Source of the DNA: an uncultured Bacteroides sp.
GTDB taxonomy: Bacteria > Bacteroidota > Bacteroidia > Bacteroidales > Bacteroidaceae
NCBI GenBank assembly: GCA_900755095.1
Contig: CAAEFE010000124.1
Location: 1 to 14,112 of the forward strand
DNA: 14,112 nt
Direction: 5' to 3'
The notes beneath the pieces are model-generated. The model was not told where the DNA came from and did no database searches. It was given only the letters and a program-made list of their open reading frames with translations. A program made the position numbers and the translations under genes. Numbering within the stretch: the first letter of the stretch is position 1; every line of letters begins with the position of its first letter. Below are positions 8,301 to 14,112 of this stretch, in pieces.

Positions 8301-10957
8301 AATACATGATCTTTGTCAGTTTCAATATATTTGCCTTTTGGCTGGTTCAGATTGATACCGACATAAGAGGTGAATGGTGAGAATGGAATTGTTTGAGTGT
8401 AGATGCTGGCATCTCCTCCCGGTTCGAACACGCGGGTGGTGAAAGTGGCGTTCAGCATACCCGGCGCTTCCGTTGCGGTCGGAACTTTCAGCATGACATT
8501 TGCTTTTCCTTCTGCATCCAGTGTGCCGTCAAATATATCTGTTTTGATAGTCGTGAAATCCGTAGCCGGATTGTTAAAGATATATTGTCCGTAATTCTTA
8601 AACTGTGTATTCACTTTCGATAAAGACATTTCTACTTTGGCTTTCAGTTTGGAGGCAGTTGCTCCTGTCAGCCAGGTTGAAGTGAGTGGGGCATAGAAAT
8701 CCTTGTCCGTGGCTTGAAGAACCTTCGGCAATGCCAGATTTATTTTCAAGCGGTTGGGCTTTATGGTTTCGATACGCAGACCTTTGTGGAAGGTGGTTCC
8801 TCCCACCTTAATATACGCATTCCAAAGTCCGGTCGGGTCTGTTGCCTGTGTCGGAACGTCGAATGTATAGAATCCGTTCATTCCTTGTGTTGAAATCATT
8901 TTCGTGTAGAACTGTCCTCTCGGATTGTAAATCTCCAGTGCTACGGGGTGCTTGTCGGGGATTCTCTTTTCGCGGTCTTCCAATATAAAGGAAATGTGCA
9001 GCGTGTCTCCGGGGCGCCATACCCCTCTTTCGCCATATATAAATCCTTTCAGTCCTTTTTGAATATCTTTTCCTCCCACGTCGAATCTGCTGACGGACTG
9101 TTCTTCACCGTCCACAACGCGCACATACGCCTTTTGCTTTTCCGATTCTGCCACGATAATGAAAGGCACACCGTTCGGAGCGATTTCAACGAATCCTTCT
9201 CCATTGGTTTCTCCTTTCCCTATGGGTTGTAACTGGAAGTTATACGCTGTTACCTGTGCTTTTCCTATCGGTTTTGTATCCAAAATATTACTAACGGCAA
9301 TCCACAGTTTATTCAGTGAGTTCCGTTTTACAATCATTCCCAGGTTGGAAGCAAGAACGTTGCAGGCAGCTGCCCGGTCTGAATCCATATAATAAGACGG
9401 ATGGCAGGGGTTGTCGCGTTCCGTCCATCGGTACACACTCCAGTCCATTGTTCCTCCGTTGTAATAATAGTAGGCCTCGGGAGTATTCCAGATTGCTTCA
9501 TCTTCTTCGGACAAAACACTTCCACTTACTTTGGTCAGCCCGTCGGAGGTGCTGCTGTCGGCGAATTTCATATCCTGATTCTCGCCTCCTCCACAAGGAT
9601 AAGCGGAGTATTCCTGACGAAATGAAAGTATGACACGATAGATGGCACCCGGTTCCTGGTGGATTAATCCGGCAAGGTCTATCGAGTAATCTCCCCAATG
9701 ATGAATGTCTTTGGAAGCATCTTTGGCAAGCCATAATGTTTTCTTGTAAACCAGTCTTCCCGAACGGCGTAGCTCATTGGCCGAGGCCAGTGAATTGGTT
9801 TGCATAAACATCAATACATTGTTCTCGAAAATGCGGATCACGCTCAAATCCACAGCGTATAGGTTGACAGCCCTGAAAGGAATAATCAGACTTTTCGAAT
9901 CGGGCAGGATAGCGGCGGTAGTAGACATTTCCACTTGTGGTTTCAGACTTACTTCACTGAATGAGATCGTATGAGAAGTTCCCAACGCTTTACCTTGACT
10001 GTCTTTGACTCCTTCATGGATATTCAACGTCAGTTTGTTCTGTGTGTTTGCTTCGAAATAGATAAAAACTCTGTTCTCACTGATTTGGAAGATCGATGAG
10101 GAGATTTCCGGGATCTCAATCAGTCCTTTTAAATCTTGAGTAGTGGATAAGGGAGCGGAGAAAACAATCTCGATTCCATTTTCCGGTTGGTCGATGCGTT
10201 CGGCAGACATGAAACGGAAACAATCTTTCGCCGGTATCAGTACTTCTTCGCTTTGTTTACGGTCGATGCCGGCTGCGTTGCCGTTGGCTGTGATAGTCAA
10301 GGGGTAATCATCAGCTTCTCTGGGGATTTGTCTGATACTAAACAAATACCGGGTATGATTGTCGGTTGCGGTGACTTCCACCGGATAACTCTTTTTTCCG
10401 TCACTGGCAGTCAGCATCTTTTCTACCTCTTCCTTTTTCACTACGTCGCTGAAACGTATCTCTCCTTTAATATTTATTTCATTCGGTTGGGTAGCTGTAA
10501 TCGGCAATGATTCCAGTTGCAGGGTGAAGTTACGTTCCTGTACACGGAATGAGAAGTTGAACTCTTTCAGCTTTTTGTCCACTTCGATGAAGTCTCCGAG
10601 TCGGAAAGTTCCTTCGTAAAGTGTTCCCGGTTTCAGCGCTCCTTCTTCGGGTACAAATTCAATGGTATTGTTGCTAACCCAATATGCTTTTCCTTTTAAT
10701 GAAGGTGAGAAACTGAACGGATTGCTTTTTAACTCATTGTTCATATCCACCATGGGTTGGTCGTGGGTCAGTTCTATACGTATGGTCGAATTTTGTGAGA
10801 TGACTCCTCCCGTATACGCATTTACATACGGTGCATAATCGGCAGAAGGAATGATGTCTTTTTGAGTGCGTGTGCATGAATATAGGCCCACAGTCATCAT
10901 GATAAGTAAGAATAGTCCGGTAGCACTGATGCTACGTGTAGTCTTTGTTTGTCCCAT
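5327..10957 (-). CDS. Large alpha-2-macroglobulin-like lipoprotein with thioester (YfhM family)
   Basis: The protein has 1876 residues from the ATG at 10955-10957. The same frame is open to a TTG at 10984, but that start is less likely because it lies about where transcription from the nearby promoter box should begin. A lipoprotein signal runs from residue 1 to 28, with lipobox LYSC and lipidated C28. Macroglobulin beta-sandwich domains follow. GERGVWRPGD (642-651) marks the MG2-type domain, VDDGLLDL (about 1136-1143) and the GPFYLGKG region mark the central A2M domain, and CTEQ (1417-1420) is the thioester motif. That motif lies in an alpha-helical thioester domain, followed by a C-terminal receptor-like domain. 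In the family, protease cleavage of a bait region exposes the thioester, which links the protease covalently and traps it. The intact Cys and Gln imply a functional trap. It leads the unit with pbpC, so a cell-envelope defence role beside peptidoglycan repair is plausible. It may face the periplasm or the surface. Confidence 0.93.
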   Translation of the reverse strand: MGQTKTTRSISATGLFLLIMMTVGLYSCTRTQKDIIPSADYAPYVNAYTGGVISQNSTIRIELTHDQPMVDMNNELKSNPFSFSPSLKGKAYWVSNNTIEFVPEEGALKPGTLYEGTFRLGDFIEVDKKLKEFNFSFRVQERNFTLQLESLPITATQPNEINIKGEIRFSDVVKKEEVEKMLTASDGKKSYPVEVTATDNHTRYLFSIRQIPREADDYPLTITANGNAAGIDRKQSEEVLIPAKDCFRFMSAERIDQPENGIEIVFSAPLSTTQDLKGLIEIPEISSSIFQISENRVFIYFEANTQNKLTLNIHEGVKDSQGKALGTSHTISFSEVSLKPQVEMSTTAAILPDSKSLIIPFRAVNLYAVDLSVIRIFENNVLMFMQTNSLASANELRRSGRLVYKKTLWLAKDASKDIHHWGDYSIDLAGLIHQEPGAIYRVILSFRQEYSAYPCGGGENQDMKFADSSTSDGLTKVSGSVLSEEDEAIWNTPEAYYYYNGGTMDWSVYRWTERDNPCHPSYYMDSDRAAACNVLASNLGMIVKRNSLNKLWIAVSNILDTKPIGKAQVTAYNFQLQPIGKGETNGEGFVEIAPNGVPFIIVAESEKQKAYVRVVDGEEQSVSRFDVGGKDIQKGLKGFIYGERGVWRPGDTLHISFILEDREKRIPDKHPVALEIYNPRGQFYTKMISTQGMNGFYTFDVPTQATDPTGLWNAYIKVGGTTFHKGLRIETIKPNRLKINLALPKVLQATDKDFYAPLTSTWLTGATASKLKAKVEMSLSKVNTQFKNYGQYIFNNPATDFTTIKTDIFDGTLDAEGKANVMLKVPTATEAPGMLNATFTTRVFEPGGDASIYTQTIPFSPFTSYVGINLNQPKGKYIETDKDHVFDIVTVNTQGQLVNSSNLEYKIYRIGWSWWWENSGESFGTYINNSSITPVASGNLQTRGGKASFKFRIDYPSWGRYLVYVKDKESGHATGGTVYVDWPEWRGRSSKTDPSGIKMLAFSLNKDSYEIGETATAIIPAAAGGRALVSIENGSTVLRQEWIEVSNGGDTKYTFKITPEMTPNVYLHISLLQPHAQTVNDLPIRMYGVVPVFVTNSQTVLQPQIQMPEVLRPETNFNVTVSEKTGKPMTYTLAIVDDGLLDLTNFKTPDPWNDFYSREALGIRTWDMYDNVLGASAGSYSSLFSTGGDATLKPADAKANRFKPVVKFIGPFYLGKGKSQTHTLKLPMYVGSVRAMVVAGQEGAYGNAEKTAFVRTPLMMLSTLPRVLSIQEEITVPVNIFAMENQVKNVTVSLQASGGGVQIVGANQQSLKFSQPGDQLVFFTLKTGSKTGKATIHLTANGGGQQTKETIEIEVRNPNPVVTLRNSQWVEAGQSKELSYNLSSSSANNQIKLEVSRIPSVDISRRFDFLYNYQHHCTEQLTSKALPLLFVGQFKTIDKIEAEKIKTNIQEAIRQIYGRQLPNGGFVYWPGNAVADEWISSYAGMFLTLAQEKGYAVHSNVLNKWKRFQRAAAQNWRMPQDASGWQQWQSELQQAFRLYTLALAGVPEYGAMNRMKEQAGLSIQAKWRLATTYALTGKMKPAEELVYNAETTVSPYSSMNQIYGSSDRDEAMILETLILMNRERDALQQAKVVSKNLSQEEWFSTQSTAFALMAMGRLAEKLSGTLDFVWTWNDKQQPAVKSAKAVFEKEIATTPKSGMIAVKNQGKGALSVDLITRTQLLNDTLPAISDNLRMDIRYANLNGTPISVNDIIQGTDFMAITSISNISGTSDYTNLALTHIIPSGWEIYNERMVAPETESGAADGSGKSVSKYNYLDIRDDRVLTYFNLRRGETKVFTVRLQATYAGNFILPAVQCEAMYDVNVQARSKAGRTTVSR

Positions 10958-10985
10958 AGTGAGAAGTTTTTTATAGTTCAACAAA

Positions 10986-10993
10986 CAAATATA
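10986..10993 (-). promoter_or_regulatory. Putative -7 box for the macroglobulin-pbpC unit
   Basis: TATATTTG on the minus strand matches TAnnTTTG exactly. A start site about 6-7 bases further on, near 10979, would leave a leader of about 22 nt before the ATG at 10957. The box also excludes most of the upstream TTG reading, which helps decide the start codon. The -33 element is not recognisable. Confidence 0.5.
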
Positions 10994-11026
10994 CAGTTTT
11001 TATGCTAAATCCTTTGTTATTCTGAT

Positions 11027-11034
11027 TATTTTTG
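11027..11034 (+). promoter_or_regulatory. Putative -7 box for the FKBP gene
   Basis: TATTTTTG matches TAnnTTTG, 22 bases upstream of the FKBP ATG, implying a very short leader. It is divergent from the macroglobulin box at 10986-10993, and the two are only 33 bases apart, so the two promoters share one regulatory region. Confidence 0.4.
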
Positions 11035-11056
11035 CAAGTTCTTAATCAATTTATTT

Positions 11057-11458
11057 ATGGGGAAAAAGAAAGAATACAAAGAGGCCAATCGGCGATTTTT
11101 GAAAAAACTGTCTTTTCAGGAAGGTGTTTGCGCGTTGCCGTGTGGAATCTATTACAAAGTTTTGGAAACTGGCGAAAGTACGATTTCTCCGGGTGCGCGG
11201 AGTATTGTTACCGTGCATTACAAAGGAAGTCTGATTGATGGTCGGGTGTTTGATAATTCTTATGAGCGTACTTGTCCCGATGCCTTACGTCTTAGTGATG
11301 TAATAGAAGGGTGGCAGGTGGCACTTCAGAAAATGCATGTTGGTGATAAATGGATTATTTATATTCCTTATGCAATGGGATACGGTATCAAATCTTTTGA
11401 TTCTATTCCTGCTTACTCGACATTGATCTTCGAAGTGGAACTGCTTGGCGTTGCATAG
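11057..11458 (+). CDS. FKBP-type peptidyl-prolyl cis-trans isomerase, cytoplasmic
   Basis: The 133-residue protein catalyses cis-trans isomerisation of X-Pro bonds and assists folding. The single FKBP domain covers about residues 45-132. Pocket residues can be matched to human FKBP12: Y55 in VTVHYKG, F65 and D66 in GRVFDNSY, V82, I83 and W86 in VIEGW, Y109 in AMGYG, and F125 in the final strand IFEVELLGV. The first 20 residues are a lysine/arginine-rich extension, not a signal peptide, so this is a cytoplasmic form, unlike the many Bacteroidetes FKBPs that are lipoproteins or carry long dimerisation domains. The ATG at 11057 lies just downstream of a TAnnTTTG box. The gene is divergent from the macroglobulin gene and convergent with the LytTR gene, 24 bases away, with no obvious terminator between the two stops. 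Confidence 0.93.
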   Translation: MGKKKEYKEANRRFLKKLSFQEGVCALPCGIYYKVLETGESTISPGARSIVTVHYKGSLIDGRVFDNSYERTCPDALRLSDVIEGWQVALQKMHVGDKWIIYIPYAMGYGIKSFDSIPAYSTLIFEVELLGVA

Positions 11459-11482
11459 AACATAAAGATGATCTATATACAA

Positions 11483-11869
11483 TCAGATACATGGATATTT
11501 TTCTTTTAGCTTTTTCATAAAAGACTTGCTTACTTGTAAAAGTTCCATCTCATTAAATGGAGGAAGCAATATGCAATTGTTGTCTTCAATCGAAACCAGA
11601 TAGCTTATATTGATAATGTGTGATTGGCTAATCTGGATAAGATAGGGATGCAGACTCAATATCTTTTGTGAGTTTGTATTTCTTTTGAGTGCCAGGGTAT
11701 GATTATTATTTAATACAGCTTCCCATAGTTTACTCTTGGAGTTATACCGGAAATAGCCAATCTGTTCTAAATGGATTAGTTGCAAGTTTCCAGTAATGGT
11801 AGTATATAAAAAGATCTTTTCTTCTTGATGTTTTTCTGTGTCGGTGTGATTGCAATTGTCAATATTCAT
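11483..11869 (-). CDS. Stand-alone LytTR-domain DNA-binding regulator
   Basis: The 128-residue protein is almost entirely one LytTR domain (about residues 18-125). It has the pattern EEKIFLYTT, then IGYFRYNSKSKLWEAV, then the LHPYLIQISQSHIINISYL strand-helix segment where the family has its conserved F-x-R-x-H-x-S-x-x-VN motif, and a final basic helix. LytTR domains bind direct-repeat sites through a ten-stranded beta fold. No receiver domain, sensor or membrane segment precedes it, so this is not a normal LytR-type response regulator. The first 17 residues are polar and probably disordered. A TACTTTTG box lies upstream. No histidine kinase gene is adjacent; the nearest neighbour upstream is an AraC-type regulator, separated by a terminator. 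Targets are unknown. Confidence 0.85.
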   Translation of the reverse strand: MNIDNCNHTDTEKHQEEKIFLYTTITGNLQLIHLEQIGYFRYNSKSKLWEAVLNNNHTLALKRNTNSQKILSLHPYLIQISQSHIINISYLVSIEDNNCILLPPFNEMELLQVSKSFMKKLKEKYPCI

Positions 11870-11934
11870 ATTCTATTTATCTTAGTATTCGATTAATCTG
11901 TTGATGATGCCAACGTCGTAGTTTTATTTTGCAT

Positions 11935-11942
11935 CAAAAGTA
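11935..11942 (-). promoter_or_regulatory. Putative -7 box for the LytTR gene
   Basis: TACTTTTG on the minus strand matches TAnnTTTG, 65 bases upstream of the LytTR ATG, giving a leader of about 60 nt. The region about 20 bases further upstream is T-rich (TTTT) but not a clear TTTG. Confidence 0.45.
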
Positions 11943-11967
11943 ACGGATTGCTTTTAGCTATAAAAAT

Positions 11968-12002
11968 AAAAAGTGTCTCATTCCTGAAATGAGACACTTT
12001 TT
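11968..12002 (-). terminator. Intrinsic terminator after the AraC-family gene
   Basis: A 15-bp perfect stem has arms AAAAAGTGTCTCATT (11968-11982) and AATGAGACACTTTTT (11988-12002) and a 5-base loop. On the minus strand the stem runs into a T-rich tail (TTTTTATTTTTA), as expected for a Rho-independent terminator. It lies 32 bases past the stop of the AraC-family gene and separates it from the LytTR gene. Confidence 0.9.
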
Positions 12003-12034
12003 ACTATTAAGAATTGTGCTTTTAAAAAAGGAAA

Positions 12035-13147
12035 TTATTGTTCTACTCTTTGATTCTCAATGAATTTACTGGGTGATACACCATACTTTTCTGAAAAGTT
12101 ACGATAGAAAGTTGCCCGGGAGGTGAAACCGCATGCAAACATCAGTTCTTTTACATTACTCTTTGGATTTTCGGCGGCTAACTGTCTGAAATATTCCAGT
12201 CGAAGATAATTAATGTATTCCCGGAAACCTGTAAAGCCCTGACTTTTGATTGCTGCTGAAATATCATGTTCCTGTTTATTCAGGGACTTGGCTAAAAGTT
12301 CTATGTTATACCGTTGATCGGTGTAGGGATGCTGTTCCTGAAGATAGGCTTCAATCGTTGAGAAGAGCGGGAGAGTAGGAGATGGCTTTCCAGCTTGTAG
12401 CATTATAGTGCTTTCCGTATTCTTTGCATTATGAATCATGTTTATATGGTTCGAAAACGGATTCTCATAACGTAAATATTGTATGGAGAATAAGACCGTA
12501 AAAACGATTGCCATAATGCCGAACAGATTGAAAACAAATTCATTGATATTTAGAGTGAACAAAATGTATATCCCTAAAAATACGAATAGAAAACCGATGA
12601 ATAGATACATGTTATTATTTATCCTGCGGTAGGTCTTGTTATTCATCATCGGATAAATAAGAAGAACGAGTGGGGTAAAAACGGATAACAGGAATATGCA
12701 AGCCCTAAGCTTGACATCTATTTGATGGATATTCGGAATAATTTCATCTATGGAGTGGATGGGGGTGATATTCCCATTGAAACCTAAATAACTGATTCCT
12801 ACCGTTATCGTAATGATAGGTAATAACAGAAAAGTAAATATCCTGAAATGGTTCAGATAGCCCGGCGATAAAGAAGCGATAGGGAACAGGGCTACAATAT
12901 TTGCTAAAGCATACCATTTGAGCATTTTCTCTATGTTGAGCAATTCTGTGAAGTTGTATTCCGGAGTGTCTGTGACAATTGTCAACCATCCGATATTTTC
13001 CCATGAAAACATAATGCCGATGCCGGTTGCTATAATTCCCCAATATAATTTCGGATAATTGTCTTTAGCACGTATAATAAGGATGATTCCTATAATTAAC
13101 GCAATCAGATCAAGTGTAAGCTCAATAGATAGATGTGTAATTCCCAT
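12035..13147 (-). CDS. AraC-family regulator with N-terminal seven-helix membrane domain
   Basis: The 370-residue protein has about seven membrane helices in its first 225 residues (near 8-25, 33-55, 77-95, 103-122, 148-166, 180-199 and 203-223). A linker follows, then a C-terminal AraC/XylS double helix-turn-helix (about 270-365). The first recognition unit is NIELLAKSLN with ISAAIKSQGF. The second is NVKELMFACGFTSRATFYRNFSEKYGVSPSKF without its first residues, closely matching the family's ...GFxSxxxFxRxFKKxxGxSPxxF pattern. It is presumably a one-component system: the membrane part senses a signal and the tethered domain binds DNA. The ligand and targets cannot be read. A good promoter lies at 13200-13230 and a terminator follows, so it is probably monocistronic. 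The ATG is at 13145-13147. Confidence 0.9.
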   Translation of the reverse strand: MGITHLSIELTLDLIALIIGIILIIRAKDNYPKLYWGIIATGIGIMFSWENIGWLTIVTDTPEYNFTELLNIEKMLKWYALANIVALFPIASLSPGYLNHFRIFTFLLLPIITITVGISYLGFNGNITPIHSIDEIIPNIHQIDVKLRACIFLLSVFTPLVLLIYPMMNNKTYRRINNNMYLFIGFLFVFLGIYILFTLNINEFVFNLFGIMAIVFTVLFSIQYLRYENPFSNHINMIHNAKNTESTIMLQAGKPSPTLPLFSTIEAYLQEQHPYTDQRYNIELLAKSLNKQEHDISAAIKSQGFTGFREYINYLRLEYFRQLAAENPKSNVKELMFACGFTSRATFYRNFSEKYGVSPSKFIENQRVEQ

Positions 13148-13199
13148 TTTTTTGACGTGTTTCTATTCCTTGCCAGTCAGTGTGTAAATGTTTCCCGTA

Positions 13200-13230
13200 C
13201 AAAGGTAGGCAAAATAGAAATATCAGGCAA
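13200..13230 (-). promoter_or_regulatory. Bacteroides promoter for the AraC-family gene
   Basis: On the minus strand TTG (13228-13230) is followed after 20 bases by TACCTTTG (13200-13207), matching the -33 and -7 elements at the usual spacing. This is the best two-part promoter in the window. The predicted start, near 13194, leaves a leader of about 46 nt. Confidence 0.6.
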
Positions 13231-13275
13231 TAAAAAAGATATGGCTTTGGAGAAACTTAGTTGTGCGGCGATATG

Positions 13276-13629
13276 CTATATTTCTTTCGCTGAATCATTT
13301 TCGGCCAATTCTTTGATCTCTTTATTCAAAAATACAGAAAGCACAGTTCTTACTACAACCACTCCACCCAGGATTGCCAATTCGTCCAACGTTGGATCAA
13401 CCACAGTTTTTAGTATGTCGGAAGCAATTAGAAATTCCAATCCAAGCAAAAGGTAAGTGCCAAAATCCGCCCTCAACTGCCGTATATTGTTAACCGTATA
13501 TGTTCCGTTGAATCGTTTTATTTCATTGCGTAAAAAGGCGATGAAGCAGACTAATACTCCGTAAGTGACAATTAGCAGACTAATAACACTGATAATAGTG
13601 GCAAGTGTATTTAAGAATGTGAGTAGCAT
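13276..13629 (-). CDS. DUF1622 family inner-membrane protein
   Basis: The 117-residue protein has three likely membrane helices (about 5-32, 56-72 and 80-98) and a charged C-terminal tail. The middle of the protein, LRADFGTYLLLGLEFLIASD followed by ILKTVVDPTLDELAILGG, is the conserved core of DUF1622 as I remember it, including the polar residues within the second helix (E, D, K). The family's function is unknown. The length is normal for the family and the ATG at 13627-13629 gives the full first helix. The gene stands alone on the minus strand, with 128 bases to the AraC-family gene and 341 bases of non-coding DNA upstream. I see no clear TAnnTTTG box in front of it. Confidence 0.85.
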   Translation of the reverse strand: MLLTFLNTLATIISVISLLIVTYGVLVCFIAFLRNEIKRFNGTYTVNNIRQLRADFGTYLLLGLEFLIASDILKTVVDPTLDELAILGGVVVVRTVLSVFLNKEIKELAENDSAKEI

Positions 13630-13970
13630 TGTTGTATAATGTTTTAGTATCTGTTATGTAAACAGGCGAAGTCATACAAAAGTTCTCGAATTAGCTACAT
13701 TATTTGCTCTTACAGGTTTATATTTGTATATTCAAGTTAAAAGCTACCTATTTGTCCAGTTTAAATAGTGTCTGGAGGGTATTCAAAGTGGGTTGAAAGT
13801 GGATGTAAATCAAACACTGATTGGTACAAAGGAGAAAGAAAAGATGATATGGTTTATATGAAGTAATACATTTCTGAATAAATTTATCCATATCAAATTA
13901 TTACAAATAAAAAGAACTCCTGTAATCGTTAAGATTACAGGAGTTCTTTATCTATATAAAGTAACCTGAA
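13630..13970. other. 341-base intergenic region, mostly non-coding
   Basis: This AT-rich stretch lies between two minus-strand genes and should hold the DUF1622 promoter plus the terminator of the gene to its right. On the plus strand there is an exact TAnnTTTG box (TATATTTG, 13719-13726). Downstream of it a GTG-initiated frame of 32 codons runs 13768-13866, reading VSGGYSKW at its start. Neither has independent support. Apart from these and the hairpin at 13911-13949 I see no repeats, tRNA or riboswitch-like structure. Confidence 0.6.
13911..13949 (-). terminator. Intrinsic terminator after the GGGtGRT gene
   Basis: A 17-bp perfect stem has arms AAAGAACTCCTGTAATC (13911-13927) and GATTACAGGAGTTCTTT (13933-13949) and a 5-base loop. 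On the minus strand it continues into TTTATTTG, a U-rich tail. It lies 21 bases past the stop codon at 13971. On the plus strand the tail (TTCTTTATC) is weaker, but some bidirectional action is possible. Confidence 0.92.
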
Positions 13971-14112
13971 TTACTTACCTAAAGCCTGAGCAACATCAAC
14001 CGCACAAGCTACAGTACAACCTACCATCGGGTTGTTACCAATTCCCAGGAATCCCATCATTTCTACGTGAGCAGGAACTGATGAAGAACCAGCGAACTGA
14101 GCGTCTGAGTGC
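13971..14112 (-). CDS. GGGtGRT-family protein, C-terminal fragment (runs off window)
   Basis: The last 46 codons of a minus-strand gene are visible, ending in TAA at 13971-13973. The peptide starts HSDAQFAGSSSVPAHVEMMG, continues with GIGNNPMVG and ends in AQALGK. This matches the conserved C-terminus of GGGtGRT proteins as I recall it (a family of about 330 residues named after a conserved glycine-rich motif that lies just upstream, outside this window). The biochemical role is not established. Codon use is biased toward codons such as GGT, GCT and GTA, in keeping with a well-expressed gene, and a strong terminator follows directly. Identification rests on remembered sequence similarity of a short fragment. 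Confidence 0.8.
   Translation of the reverse strand, partial: HSDAQFAGSSSVPAHVEMMGFLGIGNNPMVGCTVACAVDVAQALGK

Noticed and set aside
5327..10957. Broken or inactive thioester in the macroglobulin
   Set aside because: CTEQ keeps the Cys, Glu and Gln of the C-x-E-Q motif; the residue after Cys varies in the family, so the motif is intact.
11459..11482. Possible terminator between the convergent FKBP and LytTR genes
   Set aside because: The 24 bases contain no stem of useful length and no T-run following a hairpin.
13133..13456. Plus-strand frame of 107 codons crossing the AraC promoter and the DUF1622 gene
   Set aside because: It lies antisense to a clear DUF1622 gene and over a good minus-strand promoter. 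Its composition is low-complexity (Ser/Thr/Asn) and matches no family.

Overview
The window looks like a chromosomal segment of a gut Bacteroides (order Bacteroidales). Three things point there. Upstream of several genes there are matches to the Bacteroides -7 promoter box TAnnTTTG, in place of an E. coli-type -10/Shine-Dalgarno layout. The protein families are typical Bacteroidales versions: a very large alpha-2-macroglobulin lipoprotein, PBP1C, a DUF1622 membrane protein, an AraC regulator with a membrane domain, and a GGGtGRT protein. Intergenic DNA is AT-rich with strong hairpin terminators. No tRNA, rRNA, CRISPR array, transposase or phage gene is visible.

Layout, left to right. (1) 50-952, minus: an NhaC-type Na+/H+ antiporter that stops after 300 residues, apparently missing its C-terminal third. 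(2) 1109-10957, minus, four genes in one direction: a large alpha-2-macroglobulin-like lipoprotein with an intact CTEQ thioester motif is transcribed first, then penicillin-binding protein 1C (pbpC), then an MFS transporter, then a small four-helix membrane protein. The macroglobulin-pbpC pairing is the known bacterial arrangement, in which the macroglobulin is thought to trap attacking proteases while PBP1C acts on peptidoglycan. A 17-bp inverted repeat sits between the two genes, and pbpC carries an in-frame array of eight 15-bp repeats. (3) 11057-11458, plus: a cytoplasmic FKBP-type prolyl isomerase divergent from the macroglobulin gene. (4) 11483-11869, minus: a stand-alone LytTR DNA-binding protein. 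(5) 12035-13147, minus: an AraC-family regulator with about seven membrane helices, followed by a strong terminator. (6) 13276-13629, minus: a DUF1622 membrane protein. (7) 13971 to the right edge, minus: the C-terminal 46 residues of a GGGtGRT-family protein, with its terminator at 13911-13949.

Most of the window is ordinary Bacteroides core genome. The least ordinary items are the pentapeptide repeat array inside the PBP1C transpeptidase domain, the palindromic element between the macroglobulin gene and pbpC, and the interrupted nhaC end at the left edge. I did not find convincing evidence of a wholly new multi-gene system.
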